NCBI GenBank assembly: GCA_963931615.1
Contig: OZ007032.1
Location: 248,001-312,000, forward strand
Reading direction: 5' to 3'
Source of the DNA: Coprenecus sp902388455
Lineage (GTDB): Bacteria; Bacteroidota; Bacteroidia; Bacteroidales; UBA932
Length of the DNA stretch: 64,000 nucleotides
Numbering within the stretch: position 1 is the first letter of the stretch; every line of letters starts with the position of its first letter. The notes below the pieces were generated by a model, which was given only the letters and a program-made list of their open reading frames with translations, did no database searches and was not told the DNA's origin. Both the position numbers and the translations under genes were made by a program. Shown piece after piece: positions 17,540 through 26,061 of this stretch.

Positions 17540-19576
17540 ATGAAGAAGACACTTTATCTGACATTGACCCTGCTGCTGGGAGCGGCGCTGTACGCCTGCA
17601 ATCCCGAGAGACCGGGAGGAGAAGAGGAGGAAACTGGCGGTCTGCTGACGGCGGACCCCATCGAGTGGGACGGGACGAAGAACGCGGAGATTACCTACCA
17701 GCTGCTGGTGTATTCCTTTGCCGACTCGGACGGAGACGGCATAGGCGATTTTCAGGGTATCATCGACAAGCTCGACTACCTTGACTCGCTCGGAGCGACG
17801 GCCCTGTGGCTCTCGCCCATACATCCGGCGGCCTCCTATCACGGTTATGACGTGAAGGACTATGCGGCTGTGAATCCGGACTACGGTACCCTCGAGGACT
17901 TCAGGGCCCTGGTGGCCGCGGCCCACGGGAGGGATATCAAGATATACATCGACTATGTGCTCAACCACAGCAGCAAGGACCATCCCTGGTTCCTGGACGC
18001 CAAGGAGAATGAGGACAGCCCTTACCGCGACTTCTACATCTTCTCGGACAACCCCCGGGCTGATATAGAGGCCGGACGCATCCCCATGATCAATACCGAG
18101 GGCTCCAACGGTTACGACGCCTCCCAATGGTACGTGGCCGGCAATGCCGCCGTCGGCACTATGGAGTTCGTCCTGGACTGGACCGACCCCGATGCTCCGA
18201 CTGTCACCGTGACCCGCACGGACGGGCCGGCAGACCCGGAGAATACCGCTCCGGATACGGACAGCGACAAGTACCTCTACCTGGGCGACCCCGGCCGTCA
18301 CGTGAAGTTCTACGATGACGGGGGCGGGATGTACTCCCTGACGGTGGATTTCGATTCACCCTGGGGTTTCCTGATCCGCCCGATGAACTCCGACGAGTGG
18401 CCGGCCGGTTCCAAATACGGGGCACAGAGCGCTTCGGAGGCCATGATAGAGTACGGTGTACCCAAGGAACTTTTCACCTCTCAGGACAACAACGCCGTGG
18501 CCGACCTCCTGATGCCCGGTACCCTCTACTATCATTCCCACATGTGGACCTCCTGGTTCGCGGATCTCAACTACGGGGCTGCCGACGAGGCCGAGAAGTC
18601 CCCGGCCTTCCAGGAACTGGTGCGCATCGGCCGCCAGTGGGTGACCGACTACGGCATCGACGGCATGCGTCTGGACGCCGTGAAGCACATTTATCACAAT
18701 GCCAATTCCAGCGAGAACCCGACATTCCTGGGCAAGTTCTACGACGCCATGAGCGGGGGCTTCACCGGGGAGGATCCCTTCTATATGGTCGGGGAAGTGT
18801 TCTCGGAGCACAATGAGGTGGCACCCTACTACGCCGGACTGCCCGCGGCTTTTGAGTTCGCCTTCTGGTGGAGACTATCTTCGGGCATCAACTCCGGTAC
18901 CGGCAACACCTTTGTGAAGGACATCCTGTCCTATCAGCAGGAGTATGCCGCCGTGCGTCCCGACTATATCGAGGCCACCAAGCTGTCCAACCACGACGAG
19001 AACCGGGCCGGCAGTGACCTGGGCGAGTCCACCGCTAAGATGCGCCTGGCCGGAGCCGTGCTACTGACCGCCGGCGGCGAGCCCTACATCTACTACGGTG
19101 AGGAGCTGGGTTATACCGGAGTCAAGGACAACGGCGACGAGTATGTGCGTATCCCCATGAACTGGGGCGACAGCTACAATACCAAACTGGCCGCGTACAC
19201 CGATAAGGCGGAGGTAACCCTCCCGACAGCTCCTGTTGCCAAGCAGGCCGCCGACGCCTCGTCCGTCTTCCGGGTGTACAAGGATTTTGCCCGGGCCCGT
19301 CACGCCTGCCCTGCCCTGGCTCACGGCCGGATGGTGCGCCATGACCTCTACAACGAGACCCTGACCGCCCTCCCCGCGCTCTGCGCCTGGATCATGGAAA
19401 GTGAGGAGGACCGCGTGCTGGTGCTGCACAACTTCAGCGGAGGCGAGATCAACTTCCTCCTGCACGACACCGTCACCGGTACGGTAGCCGTCCAGGGCGA
19501 GGTGTCCATGGACCGCAGCGGGGACACTCCCCGTCTGACCATGGGCGCGTATTCTTCCGTAGTATTCAATATTTGA
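17540..19576 (+). CDS. susG: SusG-type surface alpha-amylase (GH13) with inserted CBM58-like module
   Basis: A 678-residue outer-membrane lipoprotein amylase (lipobox LYAC, Cys20) that cuts starch at the cell surface. GH13 regions: IYIDYVLNHSS (about 135-145), GMRLDAVKHI with nucleophile Asp near 378, MVGEVFSEHN with acid/base Glu near 418, and KLSNHDENRAG with Asp near 485. A long insert in domain B (about 175-325: GTMEFVLDWTDP..., YLYLGDPGRHVKFYDDGGGMYSL) occupies the position of CBM58 in Bacteroides SusG. The following gene starts one base after its stop codon, so translation is coupled. Confidence 0.94.
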   Translation: MKKTLYLTLTLLLGAALYACNPERPGGEEEETGGLLTADPIEWDGTKNAEITYQLLVYSFADSDGDGIGDFQGIIDKLDYLDSLGATALWLSPIHPAASYHGYDVKDYAAVNPDYGTLEDFRALVAAAHGRDIKIYIDYVLNHSSKDHPWFLDAKENEDSPYRDFYIFSDNPRADIEAGRIPMINTEGSNGYDASQWYVAGNAAVGTMEFVLDWTDPDAPTVTVTRTDGPADPENTAPDTDSDKYLYLGDPGRHVKFYDDGGGMYSLTVDFDSPWGFLIRPMNSDEWPAGSKYGAQSASEAMIEYGVPKELFTSQDNNAVADLLMPGTLYYHSHMWTSWFADLNYGAADEAEKSPAFQELVRIGRQWVTDYGIDGMRLDAVKHIYHNANSSENPTFLGKFYDAMSGGFTGEDPFYMVGEVFSEHNEVAPYYAGLPAAFEFAFWWRLSSGINSGTGNTFVKDILSYQQEYAAVRPDYIEATKLSNHDENRAGSDLGESTAKMRLAGAVLLTAGGEPYIYYGEELGYTGVKDNGDEYVRIPMNWGDSYNTKLAAYTDKAEVTLPTAPVAKQAADASSVFRVYKDFARARHACPALAHGRMVRHDLYNETLTALPALCAWIMESEEDRVLVLHNFSGGEINFLLHDTVTGTVAVQGEVSMDRSGDTPRLTMGAYSSVVFNI

Positions 19577-19577
19577 A

Positions 19578-20225
19578 ATGAAAACATTCAGATTGATGAC
19601 AGCAGCGGCAGTCATACTGTTTATGGCTGCGTCCTGTTCGTACAGGGTGGAGCGCAACCCCTTCTTCGACGAGAAGTCCGCACCGGCAAGACCCTGCGTG
19701 CTTATGTCCGATACGACCCTGCTGGTGGTCCGGGACTACTTCCCCGGAATCGGCCGGGTGGACGGGCTGACCTGTAACGACTATACGGTGGTGCCGCTCT
19801 CCCCGGACAGCATGGATACGGTGCTGGTGGTTGCCGGGCCGGCCTCCCGCAACATCTCTACGGTCAGAGTGACCACAGGGGAGGAGAGCGGGGTGATCGT
19901 GCTCAAGCGGGAGCCCCCCAAGGCGCAGACCGTACCTTCGGTAACCGTGGTGGGTACCGACATGGGCGGCCGGGAGTTCACCGTCAAGGTGGACAATACC
20001 CCTGCCAGCTACCTGGTGCTGTGGCAGAATACCCTGCTGGGGCACAAATGCCTTTCCTACCATAAGGCCGGAGTCTTCACCGTCCACATCCCCGACAATG
20101 CGGAGGAGATGGACCACTCCTGCATCCGCATTTACTCGCACAATGCGGCGGGAGCCGGCAGCGATATCACGGTGCCGGTGCGAAGGGGACGAGTGACGCT
20201 CTCCGATGCTACTGAATTGTCCTGA
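19578..20225 (+). CDS. Unknown lipoprotein within the starch operon
   Basis: A 215-residue lipoprotein (lipobox MAASC, Cys near 17) that I cannot assign to a family. After the anchor (SYRVERNPFFDEKS) come two beta-rich segments of about 80 and 90 residues with Ig-like alternation, the second starting at VPSVTVVGTDMGGREFTVKVDN. No catalytic motif is seen. It starts 1 bp after susG and ends 20 bp before susB, so it belongs to the operon. The classical Bacteroides sus operon has no such gene at this place. A role as a starch-binding or SusG-partner surface protein is a guess from context. Confidence 0.75.
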   Translation: MKTFRLMTAAAVILFMAASCSYRVERNPFFDEKSAPARPCVLMSDTTLLVVRDYFPGIGRVDGLTCNDYTVVPLSPDSMDTVLVVAGPASRNISTVRVTTGEESGVIVLKREPPKAQTVPSVTVVGTDMGGREFTVKVDNTPASYLVLWQNTLLGHKCLSYHKAGVFTVHIPDNAEEMDHSCIRIYSHNAAGAGSDITVPVRRGRVTLSDATELS

Positions 20226-20245
20226 AAAATGATAAAACAAACTGT

Positions 20246-22381
20246 ATGAAAAAGAATCTGATAACAGCCGCTGCCCTTCTCCTCCTGACGGCCGTCCTGC
20301 CTTCGGAGGCGGGAGCGCAGCAGATGAGCTCTCCCTCCGGGGAATTGTCCCTCAATGTCGGGTGCACCGGAGGGACGGTGACTTATGAATTGACCTACAA
20401 GGGGCTGCCCGTCATTACCCCCAGCCGTCTGGGACTGACGGGGGACGAGGCGGACCTGACTTCCGGCTTTTCGGTGGTGTCCGTGAGCCGGGATACAGTG
20501 GACCGGAGCTGGACTCCTGTCTGGGGCGAGTATGCCAGTGTCAGGGACCATTTTCATGAGATGGCCTTGACATTGGAACAGGACGGGAGCGGCCGGATGA
20601 TGACGGTGCGCTTCCGTCTGTTCGACGACGGACTGGGCTTCCGCTACGAGGTGCCGGAGCAGGACGGGGTGAACTATGTGAGCCTGAGGGACGAGCTGAC
20701 AGAGTTCAACCTGACGGGAGACCATCTGGCGTTCTGTATCCCCGGGGATTACGACACCAATGAGTTCGCCTATACGACATCCAGGATATCCGACCTGGAG
20801 GAGGAGATAGAGAAGCGGCTGTACCTGAAGACCTACGAGACCAAGGCCGAGGGAGGGCTGTCCGTGCAGACTCCTCTGATGCTCAAGACGGATGACGGGC
20901 TGTACATCAATATCCATGAGGCCGCGCTGGTGCACTATGCCGCCATGCTCCTGGATGTGGATACGTCCGATTTCAGTCTGAGCGCTCATCTGGTGCCGGA
21001 CAAGAACGGGGTGAGGGGATACCTGCAGGCTCCCTTCCATTCGCCCTGGAGGACGGTCATCGTCAGTGACAACGCCCGCGACATCCTGGCCTCGCAGCTG
21101 ATATATAACCTGAATGAACCCTGCGCGATAGAGGACGTGTCGTGGATCAAGCCCCAGAAATTCGTGGGCGTGTGGTGGGAGATGTTCACCGGAGCCGGTG
21201 CGACATGGGCCTACAGCGACTATTACAAGGCCAGGCCGGGAGTGACCGACTATGCCTCCCTGACGCCCAACGGCCGGCATGCGGCCAATACCGATAACGT
21301 GAAGCGTTATATCGACTTCGCGGCTGAGTACGGTATCGACGCGGTGCTCGTCGAGGGTTGGAACGAAGGCTGGGAGGACTGGGCCTCCTACCGCAAGGAC
21401 CGTCATTTCATGTTCGACAAGCCCTATCCCGATTTCGACATCGACGAGGTGTCCTCATACGCCCGCTCGAAGGGAGTCAGCATGATCATGCACCACGAGA
21501 CGGCCTCCAACGCGGCAGACTATGAACTGCAGATGGACCGGGCCTTCCAGTACATGATGGACCACGGCTATCACTCGGTCAAGACCGGTTATGTGGGCTA
21601 CATCATCCCCCGCAGCGAATACCATTCCTCGCAGTGGATGAACGATCACTATGTGCGTGTGGTCAGCAAGGCCGCAGAGTATGAGATTATGGTAGACAGC
21701 CACGAGGCCGTACGTCCGACCGGACTGATGCGTACCTGGCCCAACTGGGTGGCTCAGGAGTCGGCCCGCGGCGGAGAGTTCGAGTCGATGGGCGGCAACG
21801 ATCCGGACCACACCTGCATCCTGCCCTTCACCCGTCTCAAGGGAGGTCCGATGGACTACACTCCCGGCCTCTTCCAGACCAAGCTGGACTACTACGAGGG
21901 CGGCAGCAAGCCCGGAGAGCAGGCCGGTACCACACTGGCGCGGCAGCTGGCCCTCTATGTGACCATGCCCTCGCCCCTGCAGATGGCCTGCGACCTGCCC
22001 GAGAACTACCTGCGCTTTATGGACGCGTTCCAGTTCATCCGCGATGTGGCCCTCAACTGGGACGACTCCTGGTATCTCGAGGCCGAGCCAGGGGACTACA
22101 TCACTGTGGCCCGCAAGGCCCGCGGTGCCGATGAATGGTTCGTGGGCGCCGTCACCGACGAGAATGCCCGCGAGGCTGTCATCCCTCTCTCGTTCCTCCC
22201 CTCAGGCTCCGGCCAGAAGTACGAGGCCACGGTCTACGCCGACGGAGAGGACGCCGACTGGGCGTCCAATCCTCAGAGCTACCGGATCTATACCAGGAAG
22301 GTGAAGCCCTCCGCGACCCTCCGTATTCCCTTAGCGCCGGGCGGTGGTGCGGCAGTAGTAATCCGGCCCGTTGAGAAGTAA
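20246..22381 (+). CDS. susB: SusB-type alpha-glucosidase (GH97)
   Basis: A 711-residue periplasmic glycoside hydrolase that releases glucose from maltooligosaccharides. Signal peptide cut after the AGAQ region. An N-terminal beta-sandwich (about 25-290) precedes the (beta/alpha)8 barrel (about 300-600) and a C-terminal beta domain. GH97 hallmarks visible are VGVWWEMFTG, the EGWNEGWEDW segment with Glu near 370 and HHETASNAADYE with Glu near 417; the inverting subgroup to which SusB belongs uses Glu residues at these places plus Ca2+. VDSHEAVRPTGLMRTWPNW is another strong family block. Confidence 0.94.
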   Translation: MKKNLITAAALLLLTAVLPSEAGAQQMSSPSGELSLNVGCTGGTVTYELTYKGLPVITPSRLGLTGDEADLTSGFSVVSVSRDTVDRSWTPVWGEYASVRDHFHEMALTLEQDGSGRMMTVRFRLFDDGLGFRYEVPEQDGVNYVSLRDELTEFNLTGDHLAFCIPGDYDTNEFAYTTSRISDLEEEIEKRLYLKTYETKAEGGLSVQTPLMLKTDDGLYINIHEAALVHYAAMLLDVDTSDFSLSAHLVPDKNGVRGYLQAPFHSPWRTVIVSDNARDILASQLIYNLNEPCAIEDVSWIKPQKFVGVWWEMFTGAGATWAYSDYYKARPGVTDYASLTPNGRHAANTDNVKRYIDFAAEYGIDAVLVEGWNEGWEDWASYRKDRHFMFDKPYPDFDIDEVSSYARSKGVSMIMHHETASNAADYELQMDRAFQYMMDHGYHSVKTGYVGYIIPRSEYHSSQWMNDHYVRVVSKAAEYEIMVDSHEAVRPTGLMRTWPNWVAQESARGGEFESMGGNDPDHTCILPFTRLKGGPMDYTPGLFQTKLDYYEGGSKPGEQAGTTLARQLALYVTMPSPLQMACDLPENYLRFMDAFQFIRDVALNWDDSWYLEAEPGDYITVARKARGADEWFVGAVTDENAREAVIPLSFLPSGSGQKYEATVYADGEDADWASNPQSYRIYTRKVKPSATLRIPLAPGGGAAVVIRPVEK

Positions 22382-22434
22382 ATGAACGTCCGCGAACATA
22401 CCACTGGCTTTGCGCATGGCTTTGCACTGACTTC

Positions 22435-22472
22435 CGCAACGGCAGCGAATCGCGGAAATCACTGCCGTTGTG
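22435..22472. repeat. 38-bp hairpin repeat, family B, isolated copy
   Basis: Arms CGCAACGGCAG and CTGCCGTTGTG form an 11-bp stem with one G-T pair. Length (38 bp) and arms match the three tandem copies at 33746-33993; the loop differs. It lies in the 158-bp gap between susB and the next GH13 gene. Nothing else is seen in that gap. Confidence 0.75.
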
Positions 22473-22539
22473 GAGCACAGTTGAAGCAGCGGGACTGTGA
22501 GAAGAAAGTAATTTTGTTTTCCTAAAATATCATTGTATT

Positions 22540-23868
22540 ATGAAGATGATTAAGACAATCGTTTTTGCGGCCGTAGTCCTGCTTCTGCTTGCAGGATGCG
22601 CCGGCAAATCAGGACAGGAGGTGCAGTCTCCTGTGAGCAACGTGAGCCATCCCGACTGGACGGCCTCCGCAGTCCTCTATGAGGTCAATGTCCGCCAGTA
22701 CACCAAGGAGGGCACCTTCAAGGCCTTCGAAAAGCATCTGCCCCGACTCAAGGAACTCGGGGTGGACATCCTCTGGTTCATGCCCGTGTATCCCATCGGA
22801 GAGGTGGAGCGCAAGGGTGAGTTAGGCAGCTACTACTCTATCCGCGACTACAAGGCCATCAATCCCGAGTTCGGGGACATCGAGGACTTCCAGTCCGTGG
22901 TGGATAGGGCTCATGAGTTAGGCTTCAAGGTGATTCTCGACTGGGTGGCCAACCATACCTCCCGCGACCACGGCTGGATCGCCGAGCATCCCGAGTGGTA
23001 CGTGATGGATGACAGCACCGGTACTCCGGTGGCTCCTTTCGACTGGACCGATGTGGCCGAGCTGAACTACGACAATGCCGATATGCGTGCCGCCATGCTC
23101 GATGCCATGACTTACTGGGTATCCGAGGTAGGCGTAGACGGCTTCCGCTGCGACGTGGCCCACGAGGTGCCGGTGGACTTCTGGAATGACGCCGTGGCAG
23201 CGCTCCGGGAGATCCGTCCCGACCTCTTCATGCTGGCCGAGTCAGAGGAGCCCGCTCTGATGACCGATGCCTTCGACGCCTACTACGGCTGGTCCAACCA
23301 TGCGTTTATGAACAGGCTCGCTCAGGGCAAGGCCACTGCCGCCGAGTACGCCGCATACCGTGTGGAGCACGAGGGCAAGCTGCCCGTGGAGAGCATCGAG
23401 ATGAATTTCACTTCCAATCACGACGAGAACTCCTGGAACGGAACCGAGTTCGAGAGGATGGGGGATGCTGCCCGCCAGTTCGCCGCCCTGACTTTCGCCG
23501 AGCCGGGCATGCCTCTGATCTACAGCGGTCAGGAGGTGGGTAACGACAACTCACTGGAGTTCTTCATGCGCGATCCCATCGTGTGGGAGGACCGCGGAGG
23601 CTTCACCCAGTTCTATCAGGAGCTGATTGCCATGAGGGATGCCCATCCGTCGATGTATGCTCCCCGCGAGGGTGCTCCTATGGTGATACTGGCGTCCGAC
23701 AGGCCCGAGCAGGTGTTTGCCTTCGAGCGCAGGCTCTCTGACGGCAGCGACGGATTCGCCGCAGTGTTCAATTTCTCCGCAGAGGAAGTGACAGTGACCG
23801 TCTCCGAGGGCAGCATCGCCGGACAGAGCTACACCCTTCCCGCTCACGGCTATCAGTTCGTGTTCTGA
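22540..23868 (+). CDS. GH13 alpha-amylase-family lipoprotein
   Basis: A 442-residue lipoprotein enzyme (lipobox LLAGC, Cys near 20). It is a compact GH13 protein without binding modules: VILDWVANHTSRDHGW (region I), GFRCDVAHEV with nucleophile Asp near 205, LMLAESEEP with acid/base Glu near 234, and SNHDENSWNG with Asp near 295. A short domain B and a C-terminal beta domain (about 360-442) complete it. It is probably an amylase or maltodextrin-processing enzyme in the periplasm or on the surface, additional to SusA and SusG. It follows susB by 158 bp that contain a hairpin repeat, so it may be expressed at a different level from the genes before it. Confidence 0.9.
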   Translation: MKMIKTIVFAAVVLLLLAGCAGKSGQEVQSPVSNVSHPDWTASAVLYEVNVRQYTKEGTFKAFEKHLPRLKELGVDILWFMPVYPIGEVERKGELGSYYSIRDYKAINPEFGDIEDFQSVVDRAHELGFKVILDWVANHTSRDHGWIAEHPEWYVMDDSTGTPVAPFDWTDVAELNYDNADMRAAMLDAMTYWVSEVGVDGFRCDVAHEVPVDFWNDAVAALREIRPDLFMLAESEEPALMTDAFDAYYGWSNHAFMNRLAQGKATAAEYAAYRVEHEGKLPVESIEMNFTSNHDENSWNGTEFERMGDAARQFAALTFAEPGMPLIYSGQEVGNDNSLEFFMRDPIVWEDRGGFTQFYQELIAMRDAHPSMYAPREGAPMVILASDRPEQVFAFERRLSDGSDGFAAVFNFSAEEVTVTVSEGSIAGQSYTLPAHGYQFVF

Positions 23869-23898
23869 TGCCGCTCTGCGTTTTCCTCGTTCCCGTTT

Positions 23899-23919
23899 TT
23901 CCACCTTCGGAAGGTGGAA
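23899..23919. repeat. Palindrome family A, single copy
   Basis: A 21-bp inverted repeat centred on CACCTTCGGAAGGTG, extended by TTC and GAA on the flanks. It lies between the GH13 gene and susA. The same 15-bp core forms the array at 31823-32227 and the doublet at 35471-35524. No T-tract follows, so it is not a standard terminator. Confidence 0.8.
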
Positions 23920-23958
23920 CAAAGTGTAACGATATTTAAAACCAAATAGCAATAATTT

Positions 23959-25908
23959 ATGAAGAAAAATTTACTGACTACGATTCTGGCTGCGATGGGG
24001 CTGTCGTCCATGGCTTCCGCAGCTGTGGGCCAGGAGGGACTGCGCGTGGAGCCGCCCTGCTGGTGGACCGGGATGGAGACCCCGCTGACGCTGATGCTGC
24101 ACGCCCCCGGACTTTCGGGTGCGGGTGTGTCCGTGGACTCTGACGGGATCACGGTGAAGGCCGTGCATTATGCCGAGAGCCCGAACTACGTGTTCGTGGA
24201 TCTCGAGATTGCCGATAACCTGGCTCCGGGCGAGTACACATTTACCATCAACTACCCCGACGGGAAGACCGAGACATTTGCCTACAGTATAGGCGAGCGT
24301 CGCGAGGGGTCACGGGACAGGGTAGGCTTCGGCTCCTCCGACGTGGTGTACCTGCTGATGCCCGACCGTTTCGCCAACGGGGACAAGAAGAACGACTCTT
24401 CGCCCCTGACCGCCGAGAAGGGTAACCGCAAGCTCCCCGGCGGACGTCACGGCGGTGACCTCCAGGGTATCATGGACCATCTGGACTATCTGGCCGACCT
24501 CGGCATCACCGCCATCTGGCCTACGCCCATCACCCTAGACAACGAGCCGACCTATTCCTACCACGGCTATGCCTGCGCGGACTATTATCAGATAGATCCC
24601 CGCTACGGCTCCAACGAACTGTACCGCTCCTTAGTGGCCGCCGCCCATGAGAAGGGCATCAAATTCATCCAGGACATCGTGCCCAACCACAGCGGCACCG
24701 CTCACTGGTGGTTCAACGACCTGCCTTTCTCCGACTGGATCCACCAGCATCCGACATTTACCCGCTCCAACTACGCTATGTCCGGACACTCCGATCCCCA
24801 CGCCGCCCAGACCGACATCGACGCCTGCGTGACCGGCTGGTTCGATACCTCGATGCCCGACATGAACCTGAGCAATCCCTATTGCCTCCAGTACTACATC
24901 CAGCTGGCAGTGTGGTGGATAGAGTACGCTGACCTGGACGGTATCCGCGTGGACACCTATCCCTACACCCGCAAGGAGGATATCTCGGCCTGGACTGCCG
25001 GTATCCTGAAGGAGTTCCCCAACTTCACCCTCGTGGGCGAGTGCTGGTTCCACAACACCCAGCAGATAGCCTATTGGGAAGGCTGCAGGACAGCTGACGG
25101 CGGCTTCAAGACCAATGCCGACGGCTATACCTCGCACCTGCCCATGGTGATGGACTTCGCACTGACTGACGCTATATCCGAGGCATTCGTGCAGAATGAG
25201 AACTTAGGCTACGATGACGGCGTCAAGCGCGTCTATGGCTCCGTGTCTCTCGACTTCGCCTATTACAACCCCTACAACCTGCTGACCTTCATTACCAACC
25301 ACGACATGGAGCGCCCGGCCATCCGCTTCGGCACCTACAAGGATTCCGACGAAACCGTGCTGGCGCGTATGAAGAATGCGACCACTCTGCTGCTGACCAT
25401 GCGCGGCGTGCCCCAGTGGTACTACGGTGACGAGATCCTGATGCACGGACCCGAGGAGATGGTGGGCAAGGGCGATGCATGGTGGAGGACCGACTTCCCC
25501 GGCGGCTGGCCCGGCGACAAGGTCAATGCCTTCACATCTGCCGGACGCACCGCACTGCAGAATGAGATGTTCGACCACGCCCGCACCCTGATGCAGTGGA
25601 GGAAGACCTCACCGGCTGTCACTGCCGGCAAGCTGAAGCATTTCATGCCGTTCGGCGACCTGGTGAATACCTACGTGTATTTCCGCTATACTCCCGACTT
25701 CAAGGATCTGGTGATGGTGGTCATCAACAACGGAGTGGAGCCTGTCTCCCTCGACTGGGCACACTACGCCGAGATATTCGACGCTGCAGCCGCAGCCCTC
25801 GGCACCGACAGCTTCACTGCCACCGACATCCTCACCGGAGCGACCGTCTCCCGCAGCACCGAGCCCTTAGACGTGCCCGGCATGACCTCCCTCGTCCTCC
25901 ACTTCTAA
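23959..25908 (+). CDS. susA: SusA-type neopullulanase (GH13)
   Basis: A 649-residue periplasmic enzyme that cuts starch oligosaccharides entering through SusC. Signal peptide up to about residue 25 with no lipobox. An N-terminal Ig-like neopullulanase domain (about 28-110, WWTGMETPLTLMLHAPG) precedes the barrel. Catalytic regions: FIQDIVPNHSGTAHWW, GIRVDTYPYTR with Asp near 331, LVGECWFHNTQ with Glu near 361, and FITNHDMERPA with Asp near 448. It is the last gene of the operon and is followed by a strong terminator. Confidence 0.94.
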   Translation: MKKNLLTTILAAMGLSSMASAAVGQEGLRVEPPCWWTGMETPLTLMLHAPGLSGAGVSVDSDGITVKAVHYAESPNYVFVDLEIADNLAPGEYTFTINYPDGKTETFAYSIGERREGSRDRVGFGSSDVVYLLMPDRFANGDKKNDSSPLTAEKGNRKLPGGRHGGDLQGIMDHLDYLADLGITAIWPTPITLDNEPTYSYHGYACADYYQIDPRYGSNELYRSLVAAAHEKGIKFIQDIVPNHSGTAHWWFNDLPFSDWIHQHPTFTRSNYAMSGHSDPHAAQTDIDACVTGWFDTSMPDMNLSNPYCLQYYIQLAVWWIEYADLDGIRVDTYPYTRKEDISAWTAGILKEFPNFTLVGECWFHNTQQIAYWEGCRTADGGFKTNADGYTSHLPMVMDFALTDAISEAFVQNENLGYDDGVKRVYGSVSLDFAYYNPYNLLTFITNHDMERPAIRFGTYKDSDETVLARMKNATTLLLTMRGVPQWYYGDEILMHGPEEMVGKGDAWWRTDFPGGWPGDKVNAFTSAGRTALQNEMFDHARTLMQWRKTSPAVTAGKLKHFMPFGDLVNTYVYFRYTPDFKDLVMVVINNGVEPVSLDWAHYAEIFDAAAAALGTDSFTATDILTGATVSRSTEPLDVPGMTSLVLHF

Positions 25909-25925
25909 CCCCGGACTGCTTCATC

Positions 25926-25984
25926 GACAACGGGAAAGAGAACCGTAAACCTGCAAGGGGCGGCTCTCTCTCCCGTTGTCTTTT
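25926..25984 (+). terminator. Intrinsic terminator of the starch operon
   Basis: GACAACGGGA (25926-25935) pairs with TCCCGTTGTC (25971-25980) and the pairing continues inward through AGAG and CTCT, then TTTT follows. It begins 17 bp after the susA stop codon. Confidence 0.85.
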
Positions 25985-26029
25985 ATATGCTTTTTATCGT
26001 GATGAAGCTCGTGGCAGCATGATATTTCC

Positions 26030-26037
26030 TATCTTTG
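26030..26037 (+). promoter_or_regulatory. -7 box for the RhuM gene
   Basis: TATCTTTG is an exact TAnnTTTG match 24 bp before the ATG at 26062. The longer frame from a TTG at 26035 would start inside this box and is therefore rejected. Confidence 0.6.
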
Positions 26038-26061
26038 CGTAGACGTGAAACAGAAGACCGT

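Noticed and set aside
23899..23919. The palindrome before susA as a rho-independent terminator
   Set aside because: No T-tract follows on either strand, and the same core occurs in arrays without relation to gene ends.
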